The notes: generated by a model not told the origin, from the sequence alone. 64,000 bases of DNA from Pseudooceanicola lipolyticus (GCF_002786325.1 NZ_PGTB01000001.1:1-64000); one strand, 5' to 3'. Numbered from the stretch's first letter, positions 7,997 through 17,491 are shown. Program-made: numbers and translations.

Positions 7997-8980
7997 ATGT
8001 CCAAGCTGACCGCCAGAGATGTTGCCATAGCCGCCGGCGTTTCGCGCACGGCGGTGTCGCGCGCGTTTCGACAGGATCGTTCGCTTTCCGAAGACAAGCG
8101 CAACCGCATCCTGGAGGCGGCGCAGAAACTTGGCTATTTGCCGCCCTCGGCGCAAGCGGTTGCCAAATTGTCCGACCGCACGATCACCCTTGTCGCCGCC
8201 GATATGGAAAACCCCTTTTATCCGCTTGCCGCCAATGCGCTGTCGCAGGCGATTCATGCCCGCGGGCGGCGCCTGATCCTGCACGCGGTGCCCCCGGATG
8301 AAGATATCGACAGCGTTCTGCGCCAGGTCCTGGATTACAAATCCGAAGCCGCCATCGTGACATCATCGCTGATGTCATCGCGCATGGCGCGTGACTGCCG
8401 TGCCCAGAACATGCCCGTGGTGCTGTTCAACCGGGTCCAGCCCGACGAGCTTATGACCGCGGTCACCTGCGACAATTACGGCGGTGGGCGGCTGGTCGCC
8501 GACCGGTTCCTCGCTACCGGCCGCCAGAGGATTGCGATGATCGGCGGCAAAGAAAACACCTCGACCCATCTTGAACGCAGCCGGGGGTTTCGCGATTGCC
8601 TGGCCGAAGCCGGCCGAGAACCCGTTGCCGCGCCGTCGGGTGAGTTTAGCTATCGTACCGCGTTTGACGCGGCCTGCGACTTGCTTGCCCAAGCGGACCG
8701 GCCCGATGCCCTGTTCTGCGTGAACGACATCATGGCGCTGGCAGCTCTGGATGCGGCGCGGGTGGTGGGGCTGAGCGTGCCGGATGATCTGGCGGTGATC
8801 GGCTTTGATGATATCCCGATGGCGGCCTGGCCGCCTTATCGGTTGACCACGGTCCGCCAACCGCTGCGCCGGATGGTGGCCGAAACACTGGAACTGATCG
8901 AGGCGCAACTGTCCGATCCCGAGATACACGGTGCCATCCGGATCCTGCCGGTCACCCTGATCGAGCGTGACAGCGGATGA
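7997..8980 (+). CDS. LacI-family transcriptional regulator
   Basis: The 327-residue protein starts MSKLTARDVAIAAGVSRTAVSRAF, a typical LacI helix-turn-helix and hinge (NRILEAAQKLGYLPPSAQAVAKL), followed by a periplasmic-binding-protein-like effector domain with NPFYPLAANALSQA and AVIGFDDIPMAAWPPYRLTTVRQP. The ATG at 7997 is preferred over one five codons upstream because AGGGAA sits at the right distance. It lies 86 bases before the hpsN-like gene on the same strand and probably controls it. The ligand is unknown; a C3-C6 polyol or acid is usual for the family. Confidence 0.9.
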   Translation: MSKLTARDVAIAAGVSRTAVSRAFRQDRSLSEDKRNRILEAAQKLGYLPPSAQAVAKLSDRTITLVAADMENPFYPLAANALSQAIHARGRRLILHAVPPDEDIDSVLRQVLDYKSEAAIVTSSLMSSRMARDCRAQNMPVVLFNRVQPDELMTAVTCDNYGGGRLVADRFLATGRQRIAMIGGKENTSTHLERSRGFRDCLAEAGREPVAAPSGEFSYRTAFDAACDLLAQADRPDALFCVNDIMALAALDAARVVGLSVPDDLAVIGFDDIPMAAWPPYRLTTVRQPLRRMVAETLELIEAQLSDPEIHGAIRILPVTLIERDSG

Positions 8981-8997
8981 AAAATTTTCAATCCGCT
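8972..8997. promoter_or_regulatory. Inverted repeat upstream of the hpsN-like gene (candidate LacI operator)
   Basis: The left arm AGCGGAT-GAAAA (8972-8983) and right arm TTTTC-AATCCGCT (8985-8997) form a near-perfect dyad with a one-base bulge. It overlaps the regulator's stop codon and ends 69 bases before the dehydrogenase start. The core GAAAA/TTTTC resembles the repeat at 7930-7944. It could instead form an RNA hairpin, but no T-run follows it. Confidence 0.5.
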
Positions 8998-9066
8998 TTG
9001 CGAATATTGCATGGATTGCCCCGCCCGCTCTAAGCAATGCCAGGCCCTCACCAAAAGGACAGACCC

Positions 9067-10395
9067 ATGGCAATCGAATATCTGAAGACCGGCAAACCCG
9101 AGACCGAACGTGCGGAAGACGATGCAAAGGTGCGCGGCATCGTCGAATCAACGCTCAAGGATATCGAGAGCCGTGGCGATGCCGCGATCCGCGAGCTTTC
9201 GGCCAAATTCGACAAATACGAACCCCAGTCCTTTCTGCTGAGCCAGTCCGACATCGAGGCGCTGTTGCAAAAGGTGTCGACCCGCGACATGGAGGACATC
9301 AAGTTCGCCCAGGCGCAGATCCGCCGCTTTGCCGAGGCGCAGCGCAGCTCGATGACCGATATCGAGGTGGAAACCCTGCCCGGTGTCTTCCTCGGTCACC
9401 GCAACATCCCGGTGCAGTCGGTCGGCTGTTATGTGCCCGGCGGCAAGTTCCCGATGGTTGCCTCGGCGCATATGTCGGTGCTTACCGCTGCGGTCGCGGG
9501 CGTGCCGCGGATCGTGGCCTCGGCCCCGCCGGTGAACGGCGCCCCGCATCCGGCAATTGTCGCGGCGATGCATTTGGGCGGCGCGCATGAGATCTATGTT
9601 CTGGGCGGCATGCAGGCCGTTGGCGGCATGGCCATCGGCACCGAGACGATCAAGCCGGTCGACATGCTGGTCGGCCCTGGCAATGCCTTTGTTGCCGAAG
9701 CCAAGCGCCAGCTGTTTGGCCGGGTGGGTATCGACCTGTTTGCAGGACCGACCGAAACCATGGTGATCGCGGACGAGACGGTGGATGCCGAGCTCTGCGC
9801 CACCGACCTGCTGGGCCAGGCCGAACACGGCTACAACTCGCCCGCCGTGCTTTTGACCAACTCGCGCAAGCTGGCCCAGGAAACCCTGGCCGAGATCGAC
9901 CGCCTGCTGGCGATTCTGCCGACTCACGAAACCGCCTCGGCCAGTTGGCGCGACTATGGCGAAGTCATCGTCTGCGACAGCTATGACGAGATGCTGGCGG
10001 TTGCCAATGACATCGCCTCGGAGCATGTGCAGGTCATGACCGATCGGGATGACTGGTTCCTGGACAACATGCACAGCTATGGCGCCCTGTTCCTGGGCCC
10101 GCGCACCAATGTGGCCAATGGCGACAAGGTGATCGGCACCAACCACACGCTGCCCACCAAGAAGGCCGGGCGTTATACCGGTGGCCTCTGGGTTGGCAAG
10201 TTCCTGAAGACCCACAGCTATCAGCGCATCGAAACCGACGAGGCCGCTGCCCTCGTGGGCGAATACGGGTCGCGGCTGTGCATGCTGGAGGGGTTCGTCG
10301 GCCATGCCGAGCAGTGCAATGTGCGGGTGCGCCGCTATGGCGGGCGCAACGTGCCCTATGGGCAGGCGGCGCTGCATCAGGACGCCGCGGAATGA
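9067..10395 (+). CDS. hpsN: HisD-family dehydrogenase, HpsN-like (sulfopropanediol 3-dehydrogenase type)
   Basis: The 442-residue protein is full length for the histidinol-dehydrogenase superfamily. HisD metal-site residues are kept: Gln and His in [13 protein letters not shown], Asp in [13 protein letters not shown] and a C-terminal His in EGFVGHAEQ. The base pair EH in ASEHVQVMT is also kept. The region [25 protein letters not shown] differs from biosynthetic HisD (YVPGGTAAYPSSVLMN type) and matches, as I recall it, HpsN, which oxidises (R)-2,3-dihydroxypropane-1-sulfonate to sulfolactate with NAD+. No his genes are nearby; LacI and SDR neighbours favour catabolism. A dehydrogenase for another polyol is the alternative. 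AAAAGGACAG precedes the ATG. Confidence 0.65.
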   Translation: MAIEYLKTGKPETERAEDDAKVRGIVESTLKDIESRGDAAIRELSAKFDKYEPQSFLLSQSDIEALLQKVSTRDMEDIKFAQAQIRRFAEAQRSSMTDIEVETLPGVFLGHRNIPVQSVGCYVPGGKFPMVASAHMSVLTAAVAGVPRIVASAPPVNGAPHPAIVAAMHLGGAHEIYVLGGMQAVGGMAIGTETIKPVDMLVGPGNAFVAEAKRQLFGRVGIDLFAGPTETMVIADETVDAELCATDLLGQAEHGYNSPAVLLTNSRKLAQETLAEIDRLLAILPTHETASASWRDYGEVIVCDSYDEMLAVANDIASEHVQVMTDRDDWFLDNMHSYGALFLGPRTNVANGDKVIGTNHTLPTKKAGRYTGGLWVGKFLKTHSYQRIETDEAAALVGEYGSRLCMLEGFVGHAEQCNVRVRRYGGRNVPYGQAALHQDAAE

Positions 10396-11150
10396 GCGTC
10401 GCGCCGAATTTCCGGCTGGAGGGCAAGCGGGCGCTGATCACCGGGGCGGGGCGCGGCATAGGCCGCGCCATCGCCGAGGCCTATGCCGAAGCCGGCGCGG
10501 CGGTGACGCTGTGCGCCCGCTCCGAGGACGAGGTCGGGGCGCTGGCCCGTGACCTCGGCGCGCGCGGATGCCAGGCCGAGCCGATGGTGGCGGATGTCAC
10601 CGATGTCTCCGGTTTCGCACGGCTTGTCGCGGCGCGCCCGGCCTTCGACGTCTTCGTCAACAATGCCGGCACCAACCGCCCCAAACCGCTGTCCGAGGTC
10701 ACCGAAGACGACTATGACGCGGTGCTGTCTCTCAATCTGCGGGCGGCGGTCTTTGCGGCCCAGGCGGTTTCGGGCGCCATGGTGGCGGCGGGCATCGCCG
10801 GGTCGATCATCAACATGTCGTCGCAGATGGGCCATGTCGGCGCCGCCAACCGCACGCTTTACTGCGCGTCGAAATGGGCACTCGAAGGATTCACCAAGGC
10901 GCTGGCGGTGGAACTCGGGCCAAAAGGCATCCGGGTGAACACGATCTGTCCGACCTTCATCGAGACACCGATGACCCGGCCGTTTTTCGAGGATGCGGCC
11001 TTCAAGGCTTCGGTGCTCGACAAGATCAAGCTGGGCCGGATCGGTCAGGTCGAAGACGTGGCCGGCGCCGCCGTTTTCCTTGGTTCGGACGCCTCGGGCA
11101 TGATGACCGGCAGCGCCCTGATGCTGGATGGCGGCTGGACCGCCGATTAA
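10392..11150 (+). CDS. Short-chain dehydrogenase/reductase
   Basis: The 252-residue SDR has the cofactor motif TGAGRGIG (residues about 15-22), NNAG, the catalytic Ser (INMSSQMG) and YCASK (YxxxK). The C-terminal [13 protein letters not shown] is typical of classical SDRs. The start overlaps the HpsN-like stop by ATGA, so both enzymes are translated together. In hps pathways SDRs interconvert dihydroxypropanesulfonate enantiomers through a ketone, which would fit, but any adjacent polyol oxidation is possible. Its stop codon shares TTAA with the convergent flavoprotein gene. Confidence 0.88.
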   Translation: MSVAPNFRLEGKRALITGAGRGIGRAIAEAYAEAGAAVTLCARSEDEVGALARDLGARGCQAEPMVADVTDVSGFARLVAARPAFDVFVNNAGTNRPKPLSEVTEDDYDAVLSLNLRAAVFAAQAVSGAMVAAGIAGSIINMSSQMGHVGAANRTLYCASKWALEGFTKALAVELGPKGIRVNTICPTFIETPMTRPFFEDAAFKASVLDKIKLGRIGQVEDVAGAAVFLGSDASGMMTGSALMLDGGWTAD

Positions 11151-12814
11151 TCGGCCGCGGCCCGGCCCGTCAGCACATCGAAAATCGACTGTGCCTCGTC
11201 CAGCGAGGCGCAGTCGCCGCGCCAGCCGACAACCTGATCGGGCCGGATCAGTGCGGCGGGTGCATCATAGAGATCGCCCACCACCGCTTCGTCGCACAAG
11301 GTCAGAACGCTCAACCGAAGCCCTCGCGACGCGGCCGCGCTACGCAAATGCTCGGCTGCCTCGGCCCCGGGCGACAATACCAGCAGCGTCCATTCGAATC
11401 CGAAGCGGTCAAACAGCGACTCGCCAGTCTGCAGCCAGGCGTGCGGTGCCCGCCCGCCCGGCTTTCCGCTTGGAACATAGACCGACGGATCGTCCGGCGG
11501 CGGCGGCGTTGTATCGTGGCAGATCACCGGCGATTGGTCATATCGCGCGCCCAGGGTGAAGCCGGGAATGGTGAATTCGTGCTGTGCGTGCCGCGCCAGA
11601 TAGGCCCCGGCCCGCGCCCGCGCGGCTTCGCCGGCCGGCCCGTCTTCTTCGATCGCCGGAGAGGGCACGAACAGGCCCACGGAATCGGCGAATTTCAAGG
11701 CGAACTGCGTATTGCGCAATGCGACCGGGCGGCGTTCGGCGGTATAGCTGTCCAGCAATGCGGGATCGGCCTGTCCTCGGATGACTGCCGCAAGTTTCCA
11801 GCCGATATTGACCGCGTCTTCAATGGCGGTGTTGTAGCCCATCCCGCCGGTCGGGGTGAACAGATGCACGGCATCGCCGCCCAGGAACACCCGGCCTTCC
11901 TGGAAACGCTCCGCCACAAGGGCGCGTCCGGCCAGCCAAGAGGCGATGCCGGTCACCCGGACCGGAATGTCGCGGCCCACGGCCTGAAGAAACAGGGCGG
12001 CGGCATCCGCCTCGGACATCGCGTCTTCGCCTGCGCGCAGCTGGGTCTGGAAGACAAAGCTGCCCCTGCCATCAACGGTGGCCAACAGCGCCCGCCGGCG
12101 GCGGTTGAAGGTCCAGTACATCCAGGCGCGCGGCACCTGAAGCGCGGAATAGAATTCCGGCGCTTCCAAATAGATCGACAACATGCGCCCGCCCATGAAG
12201 TCACGCGCGGCCGCGTCATCGCCGCCATAGCGGATGCCGGCCTGTTTGCGGATGCAGCTTTGCGCGCCATCGGCGCCGAAGAGATATGTGCCCCGCAGGC
12301 TCAGCGCCTCGCCGGTGCTCAGATCCCGCGCCGCCACAGTGACGCCTTCGGCATCTTCGGAAAACCCCGTCACCTCGGTGTTAAACCGGATGTCGACGCC
12401 GGCGCAGGCCGTGGCCTTGCGCAGGAGCGTCTGTTCAACCAGGCTCTGCGGCACCCGATGCGGCAATTCGGCGGCGTTCCAGATATGCGCCTGTTCGCGC
12501 ACGCAGCGCGCCGCGTCATCGGCACAGGGCATGCGGTGGCGCGCCAGTTCATGCCCGGCATAGGTGGTGAAATAGGCCAGGTCGGTGGGATGATCGCCGG
12601 GCATTCCCAATTGCCGAATTTCCTGCGCAAAGCCGTGGCGGCGATAATGCTCCATCGAACGGGCCTGCGTGGCATTGGCCTGCGGTGCGGTGGCTACACC
12701 GGCTTCGCGGTCCAGCACCAATGTTCTGATCCCGCGGGCGCCAAGTTCGAGCGCGAGCATCAGACCACAGGGTCCCGCGCCTGCAATGACCACATCCGCA
12801 TTCGTAGGGTTCAT
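11147..12814 (-). CDS. FAD-dependent aromatic monooxygenase (phenol-hydroxylase/MhpA-like)
   Basis: The 555-residue protein has the Rossmann FAD motif VIAGAGPCGLMLALELGARG (residues about 7-26), the conserved GD motif FLGGDAVHLFTPTGGMGYNTAIEDAVNIGWKL, and a C-terminal thioredoxin-like domain (AWLQTGESLFDRFGFEWTLLVL), the layout of class A flavoprotein hydroxylases acting on large or polycyclic phenols. The start at 12814 is supported by GGAGGACACCCC. It is transcribed leftward away from the LysR gene region and meets the SDR gene tail to tail. The neighbouring TRAP importer could supply an aromatic acid. Substrate unknown. Confidence 0.88.
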   Translation of the reverse strand: MNPTNADVVIAGAGPCGLMLALELGARGIRTLVLDREAGVATAPQANATQARSMEHYRRHGFAQEIRQLGMPGDHPTDLAYFTTYAGHELARHRMPCADDAARCVREQAHIWNAAELPHRVPQSLVEQTLLRKATACAGVDIRFNTEVTGFSEDAEGVTVAARDLSTGEALSLRGTYLFGADGAQSCIRKQAGIRYGGDDAAARDFMGGRMLSIYLEAPEFYSALQVPRAWMYWTFNRRRRALLATVDGRGSFVFQTQLRAGEDAMSEADAAALFLQAVGRDIPVRVTGIASWLAGRALVAERFQEGRVFLGGDAVHLFTPTGGMGYNTAIEDAVNIGWKLAAVIRGQADPALLDSYTAERRPVALRNTQFALKFADSVGLFVPSPAIEEDGPAGEAARARAGAYLARHAQHEFTIPGFTLGARYDQSPVICHDTTPPPPDDPSVYVPSGKPGGRAPHAWLQTGESLFDRFGFEWTLLVLSPGAEAAEHLRSAAASRGLRLSVLTLCDEAVVGDLYDAPAALIRPDQVVGWRGDCASLDEAQSIFDVLTGRAAAD

Positions 12815-12895
12815 GGGGTGTCCTCCGGTATTGCGCCGGAGACTAGGCATCCCGCCCGATTACGAAAGATTTCAAAATTTCCGGAGCGATGCGGT

Positions 12896-13807
12896 TTAGC
12901 TATCGGGATGCGCCGAGTCCGACCGCGCCAGCTGGCGCACCAGATGCACGAAATACTCGCCCGCCGGCGTTGTTCCCAGGCCGATGCGCTGCACCAGCAT
13001 GATCGGTGGCGCCGCGAAATCGACATCCAGGGGAATACAGTCAAGCCAGCCTTCCACCACCGGTGCCTCGACCCATTGCACCGGCATCATCGCCAGTGCA
13101 TCGGTCTGGATCAGCGTGACCAGGGCCGAAAGCGCGCTCTGTGTCTGGTACATCAGACGCGGCATCTGCAGCCCGGCATCGGCAAACACCTGCCGCAATT
13201 CATCGGGCGCATCGCGGGTGATCGAGGTGGTCATCCATTCGGCCTCCACCAGGTCGGCCAGAGTGCGCGCGCCGCGCAGCGGATGATCGCAGCGCCCCAC
13301 CACCACCCGGCGATTGTCGAACAGCTTGGTAACGGTCAGATCCGTGGGATGCGCATCGTCCGGGACCGGGCCGACATAGGCATCCAGAAGCCCGTTGCGA
13401 AGGTCGGTCTGCAATGTCGGAAAGAACCCTTCGACCAAGCGCAGCCGGACCGACGGAAAGCGCCGCTTGAAGGCGGCAATCACTTCGGACAGCACACCGA
13501 AATGGGCGGCGATGGAAAAGCCAAGGGTCAGTTCGCCCTCAAGCGCACCCTGCTTTTGACGCACCGCCTCGCCGGCGCGGCGCACATCGTTCAGGATCGA
13601 CATCGCCCGCAACAGGAAATCCTCACCCACCGGTGTCAGATGCACACCGCGGGCCTCGCGCACGAAAAGCTGGGTGCCCAGCGAATGCTCGAGGGCTTGT
13701 ATGCTGCGGGTGATCGCCGGCTGCGCGATCCCGGTTTCCCGGGCCGCGGCGCGCAGGCTCCCGCGCTCGGCCACGGCCACGAAATCGCGGAGTTGATTGA
13801 GCTTCAT
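12896..13807 (-). CDS. LysR-family transcriptional regulator
   Basis: The 303-residue protein opens with the LysR winged helix (MKLNQLRDFVAVAERGSLRAAARETGIAQPAITRSIQALE pattern) followed by a periplasmic-binding-like effector domain (GELTLGFSIAAHFGVLSEVIAAFKRRFP). It is divergent from dctP, with 130 bases between, and upstream of the flavoprotein hydroxylase on the same strand. The arrangement suggests activation of the TRAP importer, and perhaps of the hydroxylase, in response to an aromatic acid. Confidence 0.92.
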   Translation of the reverse strand: MKLNQLRDFVAVAERGSLRAAARETGIAQPAITRSIQALEHSLGTQLFVREARGVHLTPVGEDFLLRAMSILNDVRRAGEAVRQKQGALEGELTLGFSIAAHFGVLSEVIAAFKRRFPSVRLRLVEGFFPTLQTDLRNGLLDAYVGPVPDDAHPTDLTVTKLFDNRRVVVGRCDHPLRGARTLADLVEAEWMTTSITRDAPDELRQVFADAGLQMPRLMYQTQSALSALVTLIQTDALAMMPVQWVEAPVVEGWLDCIPLDVDFAAPPIMLVQRIGLGTTPAGEYFVHLVRQLARSDSAHPDS

Positions 13808-13837
13808 GGCACCTCTGATATCAGATTGTTATCGGGA

Positions 13838-13863
13838 TTGCATAATTGCCATCTATTTTGCAA
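13838..13863. promoter_or_regulatory. Candidate LysR binding site between lysR and dctP
   Basis: The inverted repeat TTGCA-N16-TGCAA lies in the 130-base divergent gap, with a second imperfect dyad (GATA...TATC) at 13817-13833. LysR regulators usually bind such AT-rich interrupted dyads near their own promoter and that of the divergent target. Position and symmetry are all the support there is. Confidence 0.4.
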
Positions 13864-13937
13864 CTCAGATCTCACGTATTCGAAAACAGGAGGAAATCTC
13901 ATCATCTTGGTGGGAAAAGAAAGATCGGGAGGATCTT

Positions 13938-14948
13938 ATGAAACATCGCTTGTTCACCGCAGCGCTGATCTGCGCCATGACCGCCGCAGCCCCTTCGCTT
14001 GCTGCCGATTTCACGATGAAGATCGCGTCTCCTGCGCCGCTGAATGACAAGGATGCACTTTCCGCCTGGTTCACGGCATTCGAAGCCGGCGTCGAAACCC
14101 GCAGCGAGGGGCGGATCGATGTGCAGCTCTTTCCGGGCGGGCAACTTGGCCCGATCCCGGCCACCGTCGAAGGTGTGGCGATGGGCACCATCGAGGTAAC
14201 GGTGCCGATCATCGGTTTCCTGTCGTCGCTCGATCCGCGCTTTCAGGTGCTGGACGCGCCGGGGCTTTTTGATGACGAACACCACGCGATGGCCACGCTT
14301 TCCGATCCATCGGTGCGCGCGATGTTGTCCGGCTTCGGCGCACGGTCGCATGTCGAACCGCTTGTTGTGCTTACCAGCGGTCAAAGCGTCGTGGTCTCCG
14401 ACGCTCCCATCGCCGGCGCGGCCGATCTTGCCGGTGTCAAGTTGCGCACCGGCGGCGCGACCCCGCTGCTGAACGAACCGATGGCAGCGATTGGCGCCTC
14501 GCCGGTCGCCATGTCGCTGGGCGAGGCGCTGCCGGGCATCCAGACCGGAACCATCGACGCGGCCAATATCAACATGCCGGTCGCCATTGGCTTTAAATTC
14601 GCCGATGTGGCACCGAATGCCAGCTATCTTCCCGGCAGCTTCACCATCGTGAGCGCGGTGGTCAGCAAGGATTTCCTCGGCCTGATCGGGCCGGACCTGG
14701 AGGCCATCGTGCGCGAGGAGGCGGAGCGCGCGAAAGAGGCCTATGCCCAGAAACTGGACAGCGGCGCGGCGTTCTTCGAAGGGCTCTGGACACAGCATGG
14801 TGGCCAACTCACGGTTTTCACCGAGGCGGAACGCGCCAGCTATCTGGCGGTGATGAACCAGACCGTGCAGGAAATCATTGCAACCGACGATCAGTTGCAG
14901 TCCGACTATGGGGTACTGAAAACCGCGGCTGACGCGGCGCGCCAATAG
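13938..14948 (+). CDS. dctP: TRAP transporter substrate-binding protein, DctP family
   Basis: The 336-residue protein has a signal peptide (MKHRLFTAALICAMTAAAPSLAA) and DctP-family features: FPGGQLGPIPATVEGVAMGTIEV and the ligand-contact region LAGVKLRTGGATPLLNEPMAAIGASPVAMSLGEALPGIQTGTIDA. The Arg of KLRTGG fits the family's carboxylate-binding Arg. The start at 13938 has GGGAGGA 4 bases upstream. It delivers an organic acid to DctQM encoded just downstream. Confidence 0.92.
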   Translation: MKHRLFTAALICAMTAAAPSLAADFTMKIASPAPLNDKDALSAWFTAFEAGVETRSEGRIDVQLFPGGQLGPIPATVEGVAMGTIEVTVPIIGFLSSLDPRFQVLDAPGLFDDEHHAMATLSDPSVRAMLSGFGARSHVEPLVVLTSGQSVVVSDAPIAGAADLAGVKLRTGGATPLLNEPMAAIGASPVAMSLGEALPGIQTGTIDAANINMPVAIGFKFADVAPNASYLPGSFTIVSAVVSKDFLGLIGPDLEAIVREEAERAKEAYAQKLDSGAAFFEGLWTQHGGQLTVFTEAERASYLAVMNQTVQEIIATDDQLQSDYGVLKTAADAARQ

Positions 14949-14978
14949 GCAATGCGAGGGCCGGGCAGGGAGTTTCGC

Positions 14979-15485
14979 ATGGCTGACAGAGTGATCAACG
15001 GGCTGCTTACCGTTCTTGGCCTTGCCCTGATTGCCATGGTGGCGTTGAGCGTCTGGAACGTCTTCAGCCGTTATGTCCTGGCTTCGGCAATCCTCTGGGC
15101 CGACGAGGTTCTGGTGTTTGCGATGATCATGCTTGCCTGGCTTGGTGCCATCGCCTGTGCCTGGCGCAATTTCGTGATCCGCATGGATATCCTCGTCAAT
15201 ATCCTGCCGACGGCGATACAAAGAACCTTGTCACTGATCCAGCTTTTCCTGGTTGCGGGGATTTGCCTGTGGACGGCCTGGCTGTCCTGGGGCTATGTGC
15301 TGCGGCTTTTCCGCTTTGGTATGACCAGCGACGCCGCCGGACTTCCGTTGTGGATCGTGCATGGCGCGATCACCCTCAGCCTGTTTGTGATGGCGATGAT
15401 CGCGCTGTTGCGTTTCGTCCGCCTGGCGATCTGGGGCAGGCAACAAGGCTGGCAAGGCCGGCTCGCCACGGGAGAAAAGCAATGA
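14979..15485 (+). CDS. dctQ: TRAP transporter small permease, DctQ
   Basis: The 168-residue protein has four hydrophobic segments and the DctQ-family run LWADEVLVFAMIMLAWLGAIACAWRNFVIRMDI, including the conserved W-x-x-E and the Arg-Met-Asp after helix 2. The ATG at 14979 is chosen because GGCAGGGA lies upstream at proper spacing; an ATG nine codons earlier lacks one. The gene ends in an ATGA overlap with dctM. Confidence 0.9.
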   Translation: MADRVINGLLTVLGLALIAMVALSVWNVFSRYVLASAILWADEVLVFAMIMLAWLGAIACAWRNFVIRMDILVNILPTAIQRTLSLIQLFLVAGICLWTAWLSWGYVLRLFRFGMTSDAAGLPLWIVHGAITLSLFVMAMIALLRFVRLAIWGRQQGWQGRLATGEKQ

Positions 15486-16762
15486 ATTTTGCGCTGATCA
15501 CCCTGCCGGTCCTGCTGTTGGCGGCAGGAACGCCGATCTTTGCCGGATTGCTGATCGCTGCCACCGTCGCGCTGGCCTTTTTCATGAACATACCGCTCAA
15601 CGCGGTGCATCAGAACCTTTTCGGTTCGCTCAATTTCAGCGGGTTGCTGGCGGTTCCCTTCTTTATCTACGCCGGCGAACTGATGTCGCGCGGCACCGTT
15701 TCGCAGCGCCTGGTCGATTTCGTGCATTCTTTCGTGGCGGGCGTACCCGGCGCGCTTGGGGTAACCACGGTGGGGACCGCAACCGTTTTTGGCGCGATCT
15801 CCGGTTCCAGCGCGGCGGCGGTCGCATCGGTGGGAAAGGTCATGAGCCCGTCGATGGACGCCGCCAAGTATCCCCGCCGTGTCACCGCGGGGCTGGTGAC
15901 CTCGGTCAGCGCGATCGGAATCGTCATTCCGCCCTCGATCCCGATGATCGTATACGGCGCCTCGGCCGAAGCCTCGATCCCCCGGCTTTACGCGGCGGGG
16001 GTGCTTCCGGGCTTGCTGTTGGCCGGCGCGCTTGTCGTATTTGTCATCTTCAGGGCGCGCCAGGCGGGCCATGGCGATGCACAAAGGGTCTCGGCCCGGG
16101 GCATTCTCAGCGCAACACGGCGGGCGATCTGGGCGCTGGGAGCACCGATTATTGTCCTGGGCGGGATTTACGGCGGGGTGTTCTCTCCGACCGAGGCGGC
16201 GTCCGTCGCCTGCCTTTGTGCGATGGTTGTCACCCGTTTGGTGTTCCGCGAACTCTCTTTCGCCGATATCCTGGAATCGGCCAGAACCGCGGTCCTGGCG
16301 TCCGCGCAGATCCTTGTGATCGTGGCTGCGGCGGGGCTGTTTTCCTGGGTGCTTACGGTGAATCAGATACCGCAGACCTTGGTTGGCTGGATCGCCGCCT
16401 ACGAGGTTGAACCCTGGCAGTTCCTGCTGGCTGTGAACATCCTGCTGTTGCTGTGGGGCTGTGTGATGGAACCGATGTCGGCAATTCTCTTGCTGACGCC
16501 CATGCTGGTGCCCCTGGTGGACGCGCTTGAAATCGACAAGGTGCATTTTGGGGTGGTGATGACGCTCAACCTGGCGATCGGGCTGTTTACGCCCCCGTTC
16601 GGCATCAACATCTTTGTCGCGCAATCCGTGCTGGGGATGAAAACCACCGATATCTATCGCGGCGTGTTGCCCTATTTCATGATTTTCCTGCTGGTGCTTC
16701 TGGTCGTCACCTATGTCCCGGCGATTTCCCGGATCAGCGCCGAGCTGCTTATGTTTGGCTGA
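15482..16762 (+). CDS. dctM: TRAP transporter large permease, DctM
   Basis: The 426-residue protein has about twelve hydrophobic segments and DctM hallmarks such as GSSAAAVASVGKVMSPSMDAAKYPRR, VIPPSIPMIVYG and the C-terminal AIGLFTPPFGINIFVAQSVL. It forms the Na+-coupled translocation subunit with DctQ. ATGA overlap with dctQ shows coupling. It ends 42 bases from the convergent GntR gene. Confidence 0.93.
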   Translation: MNFALITLPVLLLAAGTPIFAGLLIAATVALAFFMNIPLNAVHQNLFGSLNFSGLLAVPFFIYAGELMSRGTVSQRLVDFVHSFVAGVPGALGVTTVGTATVFGAISGSSAAAVASVGKVMSPSMDAAKYPRRVTAGLVTSVSAIGIVIPPSIPMIVYGASAEASIPRLYAAGVLPGLLLAGALVVFVIFRARQAGHGDAQRVSARGILSATRRAIWALGAPIIVLGGIYGGVFSPTEAASVACLCAMVVTRLVFRELSFADILESARTAVLASAQILVIVAAAGLFSWVLTVNQIPQTLVGWIAAYEVEPWQFLLAVNILLLLWGCVMEPMSAILLLTPMLVPLVDALEIDKVHFGVVMTLNLAIGLFTPPFGINIFVAQSVLGMKTTDIYRGVLPYFMIFLLVLLVVTYVPAISRISAELLMFG

Positions 16763-16783
16763 ACCGCCGGCGCAGGGCCGGGC

Positions 16784-16798
16784 GATCGGTTTTCGATC
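16784..16798. terminator. Possible shared hairpin between convergent dctM and GntR genes
   Basis: GATCG-gtttt-CGATC forms a short 5-base stem in the 42-base gap between two convergent genes. It lacks a clear T-run on either side, so it is only a weak terminator candidate. Confidence 0.3.
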
Positions 16799-16804
16799 CG
16801 TGAC

Positions 16805-17491
16805 CTAGCCGGCTTTTTCGACGATGCCGGATTCGACGATGATGTCGGTGGTCCGCTGCAAGTGATCTGCCATCAATTGCTGCGCGGATTTGGCATTGCG
16901 GGACAATACGGCATCAAAGATGGCCTGATGTTCCTCGTTCACGTTGCGCTGTTGCCGCGCCAAGGGCACGGACAGCGCCCGGTAACGTTCGCTGTGCTGG
17001 TACAGCAATGTGCGGATTCTCAATAACCACTCATTTGCACATCCCATGACCAGAGAATTGTGGAACACTTCATGCGCATCCACCCATTTGGGATTGATGC
17101 GCGTGACATCGCCGGGATTGCGTTCGGGAATGCGCAACAGACGATGGTGCGCGGCGACAATGAGCGTTTCCATCTCGATCGTCAGACCTGCCACCGACTG
17201 GGCCAGGCACTCACTTTCGATAAATATGCGGGTCCGCGTCAGGTTGACCAGGTCCTCTGACGAAACCGCGGGCACCGTATATCCCTTTTGCGCGGTCGAT
17301 ACTGCCATGCCCTCGGCCGACAGCCGGGCCAAGGCTTCGCGCACCGCGCCCAGGCTGACTTCGGCTTCGCTGGCAATGTCATTGATGCGTAGCCTCTGCC
17401 CAGGGGCATAGTTGCAACTTAGAATTGCCGCCTTGATCAACTCGTAGGCGGATTGTGTTTGCGTGCTGCTCATACGCGTGGCTCGAACCAT
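16805..17491 (-). CDS. GntR-family transcriptional regulator, FCD subfamily
   Basis: The 228-residue protein has an N-terminal winged helix (YELIKAAILSCNYAPGQRLRINDIASEAEVSLGAVREALARLSAEGM) and an FCD effector domain (RIFIESECLAQSV, DAHEVFHNSLVMGCANEWLL, HQAIFDAVLSRNAKSAQQLMADHL). The Asp/His pattern for metal binding is present. It lies downstream of the SMP-30 gene on the same strand, so it may be read with that operon or from its own promoter in 17492-17609. A start at 17473 is also possible. It is the best candidate regulator for the aromatic module up to 27901. Confidence 0.88.
   Translation of the reverse strand: MVRATRMSSTQTQSAYELIKAAILSCNYAPGQRLRINDIASEAEVSLGAVREALARLSAEGMAVSTAQKGYTVPAVSSEDLVNLTRTRIFIESECLAQSVAGLTIEMETLIVAAHHRLLRIPERNPGDVTRINPKWVDAHEVFHNSLVMGCANEWLLRIRTLLYQHSERYRALSVPLARQQRNVNEEHQAIFDAVLSRNAKSAQQLMADHLQRTTDIIVESGIVEKAG

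Noticed and set aside
9067-10395. Annotation as histidine-biosynthetic HisD
   Set aside because: The substrate loop and the neighbours (LacI, SDR) fit a catabolic HpsN-type dehydrogenase better.
10874-14047. A 1057-codon open frame on the plus strand
   Set aside because: It runs opposite the flavoprotein hydroxylase and LysR genes, and its wording is low-complexity and motif-free.
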